From Hanleya hanleyi (Eukaryota; Mollusca; Polyplacophora; Lepidopleurida; Hanleyidae), in contig JAVTVY010020551.1 of the NCBI GenBank assembly GCA_036873755.1, positions 1 to 64,000 on the forward strand: a stretch of 64,000 bases of DNA, written 5' to 3'. Position numbers and translations under genes: made by a program. This document shows, piece by piece, positions 19,954 to 34,900 of this stretch. The notes beneath the pieces are model-generated. The model was not told the DNA's origin, did no database searches, and worked only from the letters and a program-made list of their open reading frames with translations. Numbering within the stretch: position 1 is the stretch's first letter; each line of letters begins with the position of its first letter.

Positions 19954-22900
19954 GCCACGCTCCCTTACCTATATTCAGCTATCACAGCCAGAGTTTCTGG
20001 GTTAAGTATCTACTATTATATTTCGAAAGCATAACCTAACAATCCTGATGTTCTAACAAGTTGCACCTTCAACGCAATTTGAAGCGAAGTTTTCTAGATG
20101 TGTCTTTACACCGCTTAGCCACGTCTTTCCGAGACAAGGGGGTTCCTTTCACATAGCTGTAATCCACAGTTTTTCATAATCGCTATTAATTATGTGTTCT
20201 GGCTATAGCGGACCTCGTGACGGAAACGGGTATCAATGAATCGAGTGCAATATTAAACGCAACATATAAAGATGGTGGGAAAAGATGACGAAGTACCGAA
20301 AAAAAAATTCATATGACCCCATATTGAGCGCATATATAAAACATCACAACAATCAAAACCATGCCTTTGCCGATGTGTATCTCAGCCACGCTTTTATTGT
20401 GGATGTTCAAGTGGGCATCTTTAGTGACATGTTCACACGGCCCCTAGCACAGGTTTGAGCGGTATGTAATACAAATATCCGATAGCGATGATGTAATAAC
20501 CCTATCGAGTCGGAAAGCACAAGAAACATTGTTTTAAAGTTTCAAAAGCGAGTGGCTTCGTACGTAGTGGCGGTAAATTCCTTAATAATCCTTCTGTAAT
20601 AAGATAGAAAACCCGTGGACTATTCGATCAATCCTTTAACGTCTGTAGGGGAGATTGGGGTACACTGGGATATTTTTCACCTTTTTGCAAAAATGTCTGC
20701 TATTATTGTCCTGTAGAGTAGCCTGCTATGCTCAAGTTATAAGTAACATTTAATATGACATAATCATACAAAAAATTCTGCAATATTTGTTATACTTTTT
20801 TCCAGAATTTGTTTTTTCAAAAAATAAAAGAAAGTGTTCCAGTTTGCCCCAGATATGGGTGCACTGGGACATCCACTGGGGTACGGTGGGACAATAATCA
20901 AAATACATCTTAAATTAAGTATATACTGATATGTTTCATAGGGTTTAGAAGATTCAACAGCGATGATTACTTTAGTTGCAATTTTAGACCCCTGATTTAC
21001 ATAAAATATTTCCCTGAGATCAAATTTGAGAATAAAATAGTTTGTTTGATTCTTATGACAATGAAAGCATTTGACTTTGAAAGTGTTAGTAAAACTCATC
21101 AATTCCGATAGGATTAGCCATTACTGATATCTAGGAAACAGAATAATGCACTTTAATAGCGTTTTAGGATGAAAGTAAATTTCACCACTTGATTACTATT
21201 GTCCCAGTTTGCCCAGGTAAAAGTGTCCCACTTTTGCCCCGGGTGCATGATATATTCCGTTTTATGAAAACGTTAACTAACACATGCATCTGAGATAATA
21301 AATCGATACAATTAAACCTCTTTGTCCAACCTCTTTTAGTAGTAACAGAACAGCAATGAAATAGGCCCTACTGCTGAAAACTTGGTATAGCAAAATATTA
21401 TTCTCAGTCCTAAAAATTACTTGGACTGCTCAAAAAAAAAATTTGCTCCTAATTATTTACCAATAATTGTTTTCACTTGTAATCAATATAGAAGTTGAAT
21501 GGGGTGGTGCTTTTCTGCTGATAATGATGTAATGATCTTCCTGTCCTTGACATAGGAGCTAGACGGCTTGTCGCACTGTGTTGACACAGGGATTATGTCT
21601 CATCGATAGCGCTATACTACACAGAACATAACAGGCTCGGTTTTAGGTCAAATGCTCTTAAAACTACGCAACGTAAGGTTATGTCTTTCAATGTGCTTTG
21701 TTTTCATTTTTTACATTTGCTGGTAGAGCTTGGCCCAAGGGTATGGTGTGGTAAGTTTTCGCTCCCTAGCTCCAGAATCCAAATTCCAAACATGGCAGTG
21801 TGACTATAACTCACTGGACCTACGAAGTAGGGCTTGATCGAATTTAAGTGTGTATCTTGGTGTAAGACTGGCCATTTCCATGGTCGTAAAAGGCAATTTG
21901 AGATATGTTTTTAGCAATTTCGAGGTTTCTATGTCATCTAATTAGGTCAGAAATTGGGTCAGAAAGTAGGTCAGCTTAGTTCGTAGTTGCATAGTTCATT
22001 AAGACTTAACCCTGCCAGTCCTGGAGGCATAATCCTACTCCACGTTCCCCCGACACCAAACTTTCAGCGCTATCTCTGGAACGACAAAAAAATGAGAGCT
22101 GACACTCCGTGACTTTATAGACTATCATACTGGAGTCATTTTGAGCCTATTTGCATAACCCGCGAGTAGACGATAATGGGTGAATTCAAGATGTCGGTCA
22201 CATGGAGTACCAGAAATATGATGTTTTCTTCAAAATTTTCGCTTTTCCGCGATAAAACTTGCACAAGAACTATTTTTTTCAATTCAAATTAATACTTACT
22301 CATTTATCACACAGTTTTTGCAGAGAAATTGCATACATGAAAAATTCGAAAAATCGCCTTTAAAAATGACGTCATTGTGACGTCATCAAATCGGTCATTT
22401 TGAATTTTCTGGTAGAGTTTTACCCAAGGGTATAATGTGGTAAGTTTCAGCCCCAGTAGCTCAAGGGGTAAGAAAAATAAAATAATTGCGGGGGGAGGGT
22501 GGCTGCAATGGCCCCTCCTCAAGCCTGGACAGGCCCCAAAAAGCCCAGGACAGATAGAGTTTACAGGGCTATTACAGCATTTGCTCTTGAATATTTGTAT
22601 GTAATACCGCTCACGACGGTGCAAGGAGCCGTGTGGTCATGCTATTCAAGATGTCCACATGAGCAGCTACATTAACAGCGTGGCTATGATAGAAATATCA
22701 TTTCAGAGATCATTTTTGGATCTTGTAAGATTTTTAGATATGTGCTAATATAGTATTTCAGAATCTTTTTCTATCACCTTTATATGTTGCGTTTAATCGG
22801 CTATAACCAGTATGTTTCACAATCCGTAATACCCTAGTATCAGGACTCCCGGCTCATCCCGGCTCCCATTGGTTCTACGTTCTGCTCAAGTCCCTGTCTG

Positions 22901-23817
22901 ACTGCTCTCTCGATCAGAAGCAGGCGTTGCCATGTTAAAATATAAATGCACAGATTAAGCCACATCGTTGAGAGTGCAAAAAAAAAACGTTGAAAATGAA
23001 ACCATTATGAACCACTATCATAGCTCTCTAGATTTGTATCTAATGCCGCTTATGCCGCTGCTAGGGGTCTTGTGGTCATATCATCCAAGTTGCCACATGA
23101 ACAGGCACAAGAAAAGCGTACCTGAGATACAACACATATCACGAATAGTTAGATTCTTGGTATGTGCTTTAGAATAGGTTAACCAGAAGACTATACTGTG
23201 AAGTCAGGTGGCTCTGTCAGTATGTATATAATTCCTATCATGAGAGGTATTCGTATCAGAAGTATCATAAAGGATTAAGTAAGTTTAGGAATTTAGCGAT
23301 CATATGAGTGATTTCTCAAATTTTACGCAACACATGTATCATCTCTGGTCTTACCAAAGCAACTGCCCAGAATCTACAGGTAACCCGCCACTTCAGTTAA
23401 ATGCACTGTATACCTTTTCGCCTGCTGTCAGAAATAAGTGTTGTATTACATGTACGACATTAGATTTCAAGGATATTGTTCGAGGATACGCATTGTTTAT
23501 CAAAACATTTCCCGCATTTAAATTATTTCGCTCGTCAAGTTACTTTAGTAATGTGCAGATTCGACGATTTCACCAATCTACGTGCATTAATATCAATGTA
23601 TAACTCTCTAAAAATAGATACATTTTCCAGTGGTATTATCATCACAACGTGGGCGAGACATCGCATTTAGGTCGTCCGGAGATCCATACAGGTGACTGTC
23701 TGTTTGTCTCAACTGAAGTAGGCAAACACTTGCAAATCGCTCATCAAGACATGCTCTTATCAAACAAACCTTATAAGTTATTGCGCAGTTTTGTACAAAC
23801 GTCCCATAGCCGTTTCC
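19954..23817 (+). repeat. Tandem duplication, copy 2
   Basis: Head-to-tail repeat of 16086-19949, joined by four bases (CATA). It ends where GTTTCC continues as ACACACAGGG instead of CATAGCC. Either a very recent segmental duplication or an assembly duplication of two alleles. Confidence 0.95.
22006..22562 (-). mobile_element. TTAACCCTA-ended element, copy in duplication unit 2
   Basis: Same copy as 18138-18694, carried along by the tandem duplication. Confidence 0.7.
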
Positions 23818-24091
23818 ACACACAGGGATCCTAATGTTGCCCTTCGTGGAGTCCCGTTTCTCGTATATATGCTGACGGTCCACTACAGACCTGTCACAGC
23901 TGGATCTCTTTTTTGCTGCCGGTCGCTGAACATGACTTCAAATTTAAGTCTCTCCCTCCAGCGTTCTAAATAGAGAAACATACATCAGGTTTGTTTTAAA
24001 CTCCGGCAATATAATATGTTATACTTGATTCTAATCTGTTGATTAAAATAACTTTCTGAATTATGCCCAACAGTTGGAATTCCCTTGGTAA

Positions 24092-24285
24092 TACACTCTT
24101 AAAACGCAAATGTTAGATATAACATCTAGAGGGTTGGATGAGGGAAAACATTTAAAAAGTGTTGGATGCAACATCTTAAAATGTTGCATTTAACACTTAA
24201 AAGTGGTGAATACAACATTTTCTAAATGTTTTTCCTCCTCCAACCGTCTAGATGTTAAATCTAACATTTACGTTTTAAGAGTGTA
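24092..24285. mobile_element. 190-bp palindromic MITE flanked by TA
   Basis: Nearly perfect inverted repeat. The ends read CACTCTTAAAACG, followed by AAATGTTAGAT on one side and its complement on the other, with TA directly outside (24092-24093 and 24284-24285). The centre repeats AACATTTxAAAAxTGTTG. TA duplication suggests the Tc1/mariner superfamily. No coding capacity. Confidence 0.75.
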
Positions 24286-26102
24286 CTTTTGTTGCGTTAG
24301 GTTAATTAGCAAAATACTGAATACTGAAATGCATGGTGCTACTAACATCGGTGATCAGATATGAGGGTGCGTTTACCATGTCTGGATATCAGACGGTTAC
24401 CATATACATAATAGCAATTGATCTTTGTTGAGCATAATTGAAAATTGTTGACCGCTTCAATCTTTCAAGTAACTTCAATTTAATTTTATCTTTCGGTTAT
24501 GTTAAGTGCTAATATTATTAAAGAAACATGTCTTTTTATTATGGATTCTGACGTTTAATGGCCGACGACTGCTCAACGAATGACGGATTTGAAGCATATA
24601 TATTGCCCACATCATGGAAGGCGTAACAAGCGGAAGGGGGTGGGGGCCCCCAATATTTTCAGCCAAAAATAAACGCGCACGACACAAAAGCAAACAAAAA
24701 CAAGACAGAGAGGAAAAAAACGATAGAGTGAAGTGGAAAAACATATATCTGTATTTATGGCAGATTTTACTTTTCAATAAGCATGAACAAAATTGAGCGA
24801 TCATGTGAACTTTATTCGGCTCCCTAACAAGTAGAAAAAATCTGTGTACATTATTGCAGAATATTTAAAACAGGGATATACTAAGCGCTTCCAGTAAAAC
24901 TTTATCAAATTTGGCGATACATATCGCATGATGATATCAAACTACGAGCGTAGGGTGCAAGCTTTATGGCGTTACGTTTCGTAACTTGTGTTTAATTCCG
25001 CTTAATCGGTGGCTATGAACCCTTGTATTTTAATATGCTCATGGTGTTCATATGAACAGTCACAATCAAAGCGTGACAGATACATCATATTCTAGATAAC
25101 GAATTCTTTACAACGAATATTATATGAATGAAGAATATTGATCCGATACGGATTTGATATTTTGGAACTATTGACTCTTGCATTTGTATGTATACTACGA
25201 TTTTTTTTCTTCTTGAATTTGGTGATAATGCTGTTATATGAATTAGGTCTTTAGATTATGTACGCGGAAATTCTTTAATGGACTACGGCTGAATATTGAA
25301 TGACGGACTAGAAGCTTGTGTTTCGATTGAAATGATATTTAATATGTAATTTATTTATACTACCGAACATGATCATTTATTTGGTGATGAATATTTGGAG
25401 AAAAAAAGGGTTGTGAGAAACAGGCGAAGAATTCTTGTTTTATTGCTCGGAAATACGCTAGAACGCGTATACGGCCATGTAAGACGCCGCTTGTATCTTC
25501 CGGGGCCTAGGCGGCCCCTGCACCCTCGCCTATAGTGATAGTGACCCTTCCAATCACAAATTGGCTCCGCCGTGCCTGCATATGTGTGCAACTGACTGCG
25601 GTAATCAGATATGAGGGCACGTTAACCATGCCTGACCCGGCAATATATGTGCAACTAATGGAGGTAATCTGATATGAGGGTACGTCTACCATGTCTGACA
25701 TGGTGGTATCTGACAAGAAGTCATATGATCACACTGACTGACATTCTGATTATTCTTCGATATCATGTTCTTTCATTAAAAATACAAATGCATTCTTCAT
25801 GAATGAAGGCTGTTTATCGAATGTCATTGAAAGCCTGTCGTGATATAAGGTTGAGGGCAATCAGACAGACTCAAATGAAGCACACAACGCCGCTCCAGCA
25901 AGTTTGTTCAATAGTTTGATTTTCCGTCCAAATTTCACTTGATTTTTGTCGTGTTTACACTCCAGTGTAAAACACCATGTTAGCAGAGTGAGTCACTGGC
26001 GTAGCGAACTACATTCTGTATGGCCTCCACTTGACCTCTGAGCGCGTAGAGATTGACCAGGCCACTGATGTGAGATGACTGATGTTTTACGAGTCAGCTT
26101 GG

Positions 26103-26659
26103 TATTATGGCCGTTTTTCGAGGTTTCTTTTTTAGCTTTTTCAAACAGATATTTTGAATTTAAACTCTGGAAGAGAAATCTGCTACTACAGAAGCGGCCT
26201 TGGCGTGCTTCTCGAGTTCAAAGCTGATTTATATCGCACCTGTGTCCCAGATGACAACCCCACTTTTTCGGGGGTCCAAAAGTGAGATGCATTCCTATTA
26301 TTGTCGTTTTGTGAAATAGATCAATTTTACGGGAAAACTGTGAAAAACTTTCACCTAAATTGACCATATATTATTCAGACATTACTTAGTCCACTGACCA
26401 TATTTCTCATAGTTTTGAGACTTATTTCTGTCAGAAAACGTTGTTTATTTTTAGGCCCCTCAATAGCGTCTTTGAGTAATGATAAATACATGCATTTGTA
26501 TTGTAGTGGTAGAGAGTGGCATTTCTTTCAGAGTCCCTTGTTTCGGGATGATGATTGAAATCAACAACGAGACATGATGGAATTCTATAGGAGAACTGTT
26601 CAGATTAAGGTGGGTTAGGCATTTTTTAGAAACGACCCTAGTGAAAGACGGCCATAATA
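26103..26659. mobile_element. About 553-bp inverted-repeat element flanked by TA
   Basis: Left end TTATGGCCGTTTTTCGAGG and right end complementary (TTATGGCCGTCTTTCACTAGG on the other strand), with TA on both sides. No transposase. Likely a TA-targeting non-autonomous element. Confidence 0.55.
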
Positions 26660-28833
26660 ACACGCTGATCCGTACGGATCACTCACGCAAATCATGACAG
26701 TACAAACTGGTATGTGTTTAATAGTTCAAACATGGTACTAGCTATGGGGCGATTATCAAAACTTCTCAACTATCGAGTCATTTCAGACGCAATGAATGGT
26801 TCGCGTTTGTTCTATTCGGGATGCTTTTCTTGGGATTAATTTGTATATGAGCGCATATGCACATTTCGTTGAGGCGGTTATTCGGCCAGTTATTATCACG
26901 AAACTTTCGCAATCCACACATTGAATATAGCTACTAAATTTATGAAAAACTAATTTCAAGAGAGCCATGAATACATGTACCTAACAATTTATTTTATAAC
27001 ATATTCGAAATCACTATAGTCATATTTGGTTGCAATGACATTAGCTCGCTAAACTGACCTGTTTTACCTCCTCACAGACGCTGCTTTTCCACCCGAAAAC
27101 AGGGGACTTCAGTATTCTTGCTGTCTGTCAATCAATATGCATAACAGGCACGACCTGATCTGGGTTTGCCTTATCCGCTCAATATCCCCAGAACTACTTC
27201 GTCTCGATTTTTTTTTTATTTATTACATTACAACATTCAACTGCACAAAACGCAACCACATTGGTATTAAGTGACTAATCAGTGATTGGGCAATTTCACA
27301 GTTATAATAAACATCTTTGTAGTAAAGACGACCTCAGTACTTTGATTTTAAATAGTACTGGAGGAAGCAAATTACTGAATAAAATAAAATTTTCTATGTG
27401 AAATGCAAATCCTTCTCAATTTTTACTATTCAGAAAGGATTTTTTCTATAATGAAGTTGTAATGGTGCCAGTCTTTATAATCTCGATCTGGTGGGGGAAT
27501 ACAAATATCTATCCCGTCTGACCTGACGATGCGTTTCGCCAAACAGTCGGTCGTAAAACACTTCATATCAGCTTGTATCACGAACAATCTCACGGTCTTT
27601 CTCTTATATCATTTGACATTGGGATTTTTTCACTTGTCTATATATGTACATTTAATCTAGTAATTTTCGTAAACAGGAGCGGATTATTTGCACAGATGTC
27701 GACGGTACTCTTACGAAACGATATAGACACAATAAATAATACAGTTTGATCTGTCGTAATTTTCATAAATGTCATAACTGAAGTAAGCAAACTTTTATAA
27801 ATCATTCATCCTCAGTCATGAACTCTTGTAGATGTCTTCATCAAATGAAATATCTAATCCTAATCCAGTCCGTGACATATATTTTGACCACGATGAACGT
27901 CTTTGTGTCTTCTTTCAACTCCTTGACTAGATTGCTTTGGATAGCTCGGTGAGAAATAAGTATCGTTGCCTCATTATCACGCCAAAGTTTATTGCAAGTG
28001 AATGGTTAAAACTACAGGTAAATGTATTTTCATTATGGTTATAACTTTGATCTTGGTGACCATTTGATGTTTTTTTCTTTAATGAGTAGTACACTGGGGT
28101 CACACTTTGATTTCGTTTGCTTATATTAGAACAATGTGGATCTTTAAGATATAATATATTACCTAGTTTTCATATGACCCCTGTCCCTGGATTGAGCGGA
28201 ATAAAGCACAAGCTAGGAACGTTATGCAAGAGACCCTGCGCGCTGCATATGAAGGCTGACCACGACAAGTAGCAGACGACAAGATGCAGACGACAAGATG
28301 TAGCTCAAGACAACAACATTTTCTAACAACTCTTTCTGTTTATGGTCTACCATCCTGTGTTGTTGGTTTTTTTTCACCCCGAAATCATCGATTTTGAGTG
28401 AATATACTACTTCACAGCTCTGTTATTGGAGAATCATGCTACTCATAGACATAAATTATTCTAAATATACAACAAAATTTTGTATTTTACGCCAATCGAA
28501 CAATATCTTTCATAAATGAGAGTGAAGTTGAAGGATTTTTCATCGCAATACCACGGTCCTGTTATTCGAAAATCATTAGGCTCAATGACTTACAATTATT
28601 CATAGTATGCAACAAAATATTGCACCTTTTGCCAATCAAAAAATCTCTTTCGTGAGTAATATTTTATTTTTATCATTTCTTTCGCACGCTGCAGAGACCT
28701 AATCCCTACTAAATCGTTCAGCGTCCTTTGATAGTTTCAGAAAGATTTCTTTTACTGATATGAGAGATGAAAAACACAAGATAGACATATTCTGGCCCTC
28801 TCTTCTGGTTGTAGGTAATTGTAAGTAGCTGAT

Positions 28834-28984
28834 ATGGCTTCCCGTAGGATCTTTTTCCTGCTCCTCTCACTGCCAGTTGTATACGTGGCCACACAGGAGT
28901 CGGGTGGAGACAGTAACACAGCAATGGACGATGGACCAGGCAGTGACAAGATGAAAGAATATCCAGAAACGAAAACATCCAAAG
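28834..28984 (+). CDS. Exon 1: signal peptide
   Basis: Starts at ATG 28834 and encodes MASRRIFFLLLSLPVVYVA, a classic secretion signal (n-region RR, then an L/F-rich core), followed by an acidic polar linker. Donor GTTTGT leaves one base (phase 1). Confidence 0.85.
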
Positions 28985-31900
28985 GTTTGTGAATTAGACA
29001 TGCTGTAAATATGGTCTTCACACCACGGTGAGACGATGAATATTCATGATATTTTATAGCTCAGAAAGCTGGTTCATGATTCAAACTGACTACCTTCAAG
29101 GCGTGGACAAGTTTTGAAAACGGGGGCTGGGGTGGGGTCGGAGGTGGCTCTAATTTCCGACTGTTCCAGCCATACGAACTGAAAATGCGCCACGGAGGCT
29201 TGTTGTCGGGGGGTGGGGACATCTAGTTTCCATTTCATGCAAGTTGGCGCATTATGGCTTTTGTTAGGATTAAAATCATTCCAAATAGTGTGGTGTCCAT
29301 AACTACCACAGAAAGTTTTAATAAACAGCAACTAATGGCTCTGAGAAGCAGTTTGGATTTGACTGTCGTGAAATCGAGTGATTTAAAAGAAAAACAATTG
29401 TTGTCAAATCAGACAGTGTGTGCTCTCGTCGAAAGGCGTGTCATGTTACTTTTTTTCTTAAACGATCGCTTCTTGGTCTTCTATTCTCCTGCCTTTTTAA
29501 CACAAATGATATAATTCCAAAAAGGGAATTGGTGGATCAAGGATCAACCAAGAGGAACTTTTGAGACTTTCGAGCTAATGTAGGAAAACTGTGGACGTTG
29601 ACTGGGCTATCGATTTGTTCACTGTACAAAAACAGGCGAACGATTTTGGTCCGTGTGCAAGTCAACCGAAGACACACGTAAAAACAAGTGAGAAATGACT
29701 ACATTGTAGTCAAAACCTGCGGCAGTGGCAATAATACAGTGAGAGACATATCAGCGGAGGTAGTGGTAATTGTAGAAAAAGCGTCTTCTGCCAGTGTTTT
29801 TATGCCAATGGAAGTAATTTTCAACTTGTAACCCACAATTGTAGGGATTGCGTAATAGTTCTGATACCATATATATATATTCACTTTCCCCATTCAAAAT
29901 CCGACGATTTGACAGACGAACTCACCATGATCGCTTTGGCAATGTTTTGGTACAAGTATCGTCTATGCCAAGTTTCAAAACATTCGGTTCAGTCGTTACT
30001 TTTTGCAAATCAAGAAGGCTTTCAAATATTTGGAAATCCAAACAAATTTCGAGGATTTAGTCATAGCGCGAAAATCTGCGCTCTTCAGTCTCCCTTCTCG
30101 CTTAATTTGCCGATCAAAATGGAAAATTTATATTTCCTTCAAAGTTATTTTTCAATAAATTTAGTATCAGGTCTATCACTTCGATCTGTGAAACTACGCA
30201 ATGGTATTTAAGGCTTTATCGAGCTGTCCAAGAGGCATAATGACACTTTTTCACTATTCGAATTGAGGCCTGTTACAGTCTTGATATTCGATTAAAATAA
30301 TTAATAAGGTTTCTGCATTTACGTTCGTTATGATCTGCGAACTAAATTCCTTGCCACTATTTTCCACGCAGCAAGTCAATACCAAGACATGGTTTGCTTC
30401 TTCTATATAAATGATTAACTATTTCATTCTTAGGAAATATCATCTCATCTGACATGTTCGGCCAAGCCTTTTCGAAGGTTGCTAATTTTATTAATTTCTT
30501 TTCTTTAAAATCAAATTCTGCAAACAAGAAACATTTCTAGACAGTATCTATGGATATCTTCCTATACTCAATTGGCGAATATGTTTGTCACTAAGTCATT
30601 CCGAAGGTGATTCAAGTGCGAAGTTTCGGGGCTAGTTCACTAAACAAGGTCTGTGTGTAAGAGAATGATGTCGAATTCTCGTTATTATCTATTGATACAT
30701 CAAATTGTTGCATTCGCGATAATGACTGCCAAGTTAAAGTCAATGCGAAAGGTATCTAAGTATCAAAATCAAACTAAAAAAATCCTCCAGGAAAACAAAG
30801 GCCCTAGCTTTTGGCCACGAGGTCAACTAGATCGTTTTTATGGCCAGTATCTGCTATATATGACGTAATTCCATTCGTAAAACTGATTGACAAAGTAACG
30901 TATAGAATTTTGTATAGAACCAGTAAATTCTAGCAGAAATGGGCTCTGACTTGAGAGAATGATGTCAAATGCAATATGTTTCTGCGCATTGTCTGCTGAT
31001 GCACATAAGTATTGAATTTACGGAAGTGATTAATGCTATTCTAAAGGGATTCTGAGTGCTGAAGAGGACGGGAACATCAATACCAGCGAATCAAGGCCCT
31101 GGCTTGCGAGAATGAGGATAGAGAGGCTGTGTCCCGAAAGAGAATCATTCAAAATAGCTATTTGCCAAATGTCATGCTTGTAACCGAAAGTGCACAATAT
31201 AACTGCACGACTGCGAGGTATTGTTCGCGCACAGGGGTGTCTAACACATTAAATACTACATAGTCATTTCTGTCTCTTCCAAGTGGGCTACCATTTGAAA
31301 TCGTTCGGTAATGAGTGAGTCCATCTGAATCCTTTCGTCGGCAAAATAAGCATTCAAGATTCAAGATTTTATTGTACAAACACCAGTCAAAGGCAGAGTA
31401 CAAAATGTTAAGAGGAATACAACAAGAGAAACAATTGAACAGTGACATGAATATTAATATTTATATATATGTTATATCTGAGAGATATGTTATATCTGAG
31501 TGTTACCGTTGATATTAGAACCTTGATTGTTGGCATGAAGGAGCATTAGGGGACTGCTACCAGCATGACCTACTTTTGATGAAAATTTCTGGTGATTTTT
31601 AATTAAAATCACTGGTGATTCTAACTTGGGCCGTGCCCATCTTAATATTGGCAGGATTTCAACTGGGGGTCCAAGAGTTCAGCGTACGTCGGAGTCCTAA
31701 TGCATACCCTACTTTTTATGTCCTGTGACGTTATTCACACTGGGCATGAAGGTGATTAGGGGACTGTTGCCAGCATGTTTCGAGCTGACCTACTTTTGAT
31801 GAAAATTTCTGTTGATTTTTGATCAAAATCACTGGTGATTCTAACTTGGGCCGTGCCCATCTTAATATTGGCAGGATTTCAACTGGGGGTCCAAGAGTTC

Positions 31901-34900
31901 AGTGCGTGTCGAAGTCCTAATGCCTACCCTACTTCGTAGGTCCTTTGACGTTATTCACACTATTCTGATGTATAATAAATCCAATCCGCAAATTAACGAA
32001 GCAATAATTCATTCCACCGAATATAGTTGCAAATGAATTCAAACGCGCTTGAATACAGTGTTGTCATGTGAGATTGGAAGTTGAAAAGAAAAGTGTGGCA
32101 GAGATCACACTCTCTTAGCGCATGCGCATTTCAAAAAGTCACAAGAACAAGAAGAAGAACAACAACAACGCGAGCCTCCCGTAGACCTGCGTGCCGCAGG
32201 TAAAAACAGGTGTTGGTATAAGATATCTGATGTCTTCGACAAACTAAGCTATTATAAATATGCTCGAAATATCGAAGTAAAGGATTGTTTGTGTATGGTT
32301 CGAACGGTTCACTACATATGTTGGGTGCAATTGGTACCTTGCAGAAACAGTGCAGTGTTTCATATGTTCTATTTTGTTCCCATTTCTTGATACTGAACCT
32401 GAAACAAGAATATCACCAGATCGACCCATATCCCCATTCGCAACTTTTGAGGTTATTCGCTACTCACAAGGGGCTATGGTTTTTTCGATCGATTTGAAGA
32501 AAAAAATAAATAGATTTATTAATTGTGAAAAACACTGGAAGCGGGCAGGACTCGTTGGTTTGTTGTGCAAGATGGGCAAGGTCTCGCCTTGGTTCAAAAC
32601 GCTATCTTGACGTTTTGAAGATGCAAGACGATTCGCCACATGACCTGCAAGTGTAAATAATGGTATTATAAGACAACAAGCGTACAGAAGAAAAAAGATG
32701 TGGCTTGATATCAAGGTTCAATCAGGGAAACACTACATCAACTGGAGACTGTCTCACCACCTTAAATGTATTTATTGTTGCAGAGGGAGAAAGGAAACGC
32801 CGCCAAGTGGCAGCTGTCGCGTCGGCTGCCCTTGGTGGTGCAGTCGGTGACATGAGTGTATAAAAAATATTGTCTGTGACATGAATGCTTCTTTGGTGAC
32901 TGTTGCTGTGGCCTAGTAAGACTTGTTCAATGGTCTCATGATTTCAGACTTCGTTAGTTTACTTAATAGTTTCCATCTGAACATCTGCAATCAAATCGCG
33001 GCTGAGATACGGTGGCTGCGTCTTAGAATTCTCCGTATTCTGCTCTGAATGTGAGGTGCCAAGGGAGACTTTCCTTTGAAGTCATATGGTTGATTTTTAG
33101 TTGCCAGATGTCGTCAATTTGTGAGTTATCTCTTCGGTAGCATTTGCTACCTCTAAATACTGATATTTTAAGCATATGCGGTTTCATGTGCTGATCATAT
33201 CGGTCGGCCACGTTTGACTATTATATATCGGACAAAACTTAACCTATAAAAATGATATATTTGTTTGTTTTGTTTTCGCGATTCTCGGAAATCTAAGTGA
33301 TGGATTTTAAATGGGAGTTCATTTGCAGAGGAAAGTTTCACTGTTGTGCAAAAACTATGCCTCATAAAATAAGACAAAATCGTTTAGAATATAATTGATG
33401 GAACGGACAATGAATATATTGTATTGAGACTCCGCGAAGAGAAAACACGATAATTTCCGATGAAGTCTAGTTTAGTTGTTTTAGTACCAATGAATCTATT
33501 CTTTCTTTTTTTTTTTGCAGGCAGAGATCAATATAATTCCAGAACGAGGAATGCAGGTAGACGATATGTTCATGCCCTCAGCAGTGAAAATGAAGTGGCG
33601 CTACAAAGAACCCGTGTAAGATGAGTTCAATGCTTCGCGTCCATCGACGCGGAAATTGGTTCATGGTCGACTGTTGAATATTGAATGCTGGATATGGCGC
33701 TTGCTATCCAGATGGATGGATTGATGGATGGGAGAATGTTAAGATAAAAGATTGAAGAGTTCGGATGTGTACATCATTTAACCCAGTGTACATTGTTTTA
33801 GATAGTAATCCGTTATACTCGACGTGACTATGTACTTGTTCGCTTCGATAACCTGTTTCATTATAAACATCCAGAATGTTTTACAAAAAAAATCCATGAA
33901 AAAAAATAGGAGTGCAGTCCGATAATGACCAAAAGATCATTTTCCTTCGTCTTCATGTATACAAATGGGATTTATCGACCGACAATTTCTCTATACTGCA
34001 ATCTCTCATCAGGTCCTGATTGACCGTAATAGTTAATTAATAATATCGCAATATTTCTTCAAAATTCCTGTCGTCTGCGAGGAAAAGTGATTTTTTTTTA
34101 TATTTCATTTCACATTAATATTTTCTTAGTTTTCATGCGAAAAATGACGTCACTGTGACGTCATCGTGACGGTCATTTTGGATTTTTATTTTTTACGTCC
34201 CCCTGGGATTTCGCCAGGCCTGTACAGGTCCCAATTAGGGTTAACAATTTATCTCGATCTTTTCCAGTCGAGAACCGGAGGGCCAGGCGGTACCCGCTAT
34301 TGCGTACTCTGGAGGAGTCGGGAATACGTTACTCAATGGCTGTTTTGGTAGAGTGACGGACGTCAGTGACCCTTGTTACGCGGCTAAAGTCCTACAACCC
34401 AGATGTCCGGTAAAATCATAATGTTTTATGTATTTGTCACTATCGCATCAATATGAACTCATTACCATTTGAAAATATGTCACTCTGACGTTATCAATAT
34501 GTCACTCTGACTTTATCAATATGTCACTCTGACGTTATCAAGATGTCACCCTGACTAACAATATGTCACTCTGACGTTATCATATGTCACTCTGACTTTA
34601 TCAATATATCACTCTGACTTTATCAATATGTCACTCTGTCGTTATCAATATGTCACTGACTTTATCAATGTCTTTTTCTATTTTTTTGCTGGTGAAACTT
34701 GGATTGGCGAATTTTTAACTCGATGGACTTTCGGACTCGGTGACATAATAACGGAAACTTTCGTCAATATACCGTCGCAATATCCGCTTGTCGAATTGTC
34801 GAAATATGAAAAAAACCAACAACATTTAAATCCATTAAAAAAGAGAAAGAGTTACTATTGAATTTCCGCATGATTTACGTAAAAATTGTCAAATATCCTT

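Larger units (their letters stand above)
23818..28833. other. Intergenic region upstream of the MACPF-SRCR gene
   Basis: Apart from two MITEs, I see only dispersed-repeat fragments. About 24905-25010 is the reverse complement of about 42690-42800. A roughly 70-base unit containing GTAATCAGATATGAGGG is repeated at 25595-25700, with a relative at 24350-24390. No gene supported. Confidence 0.45.

Noticed and set aside
24092..24285. CRISPR-like or hairpin RNA locus
   Set aside because: A single near-perfect palindrome with TA on both sides is a MITE; there are no spaced repeats.
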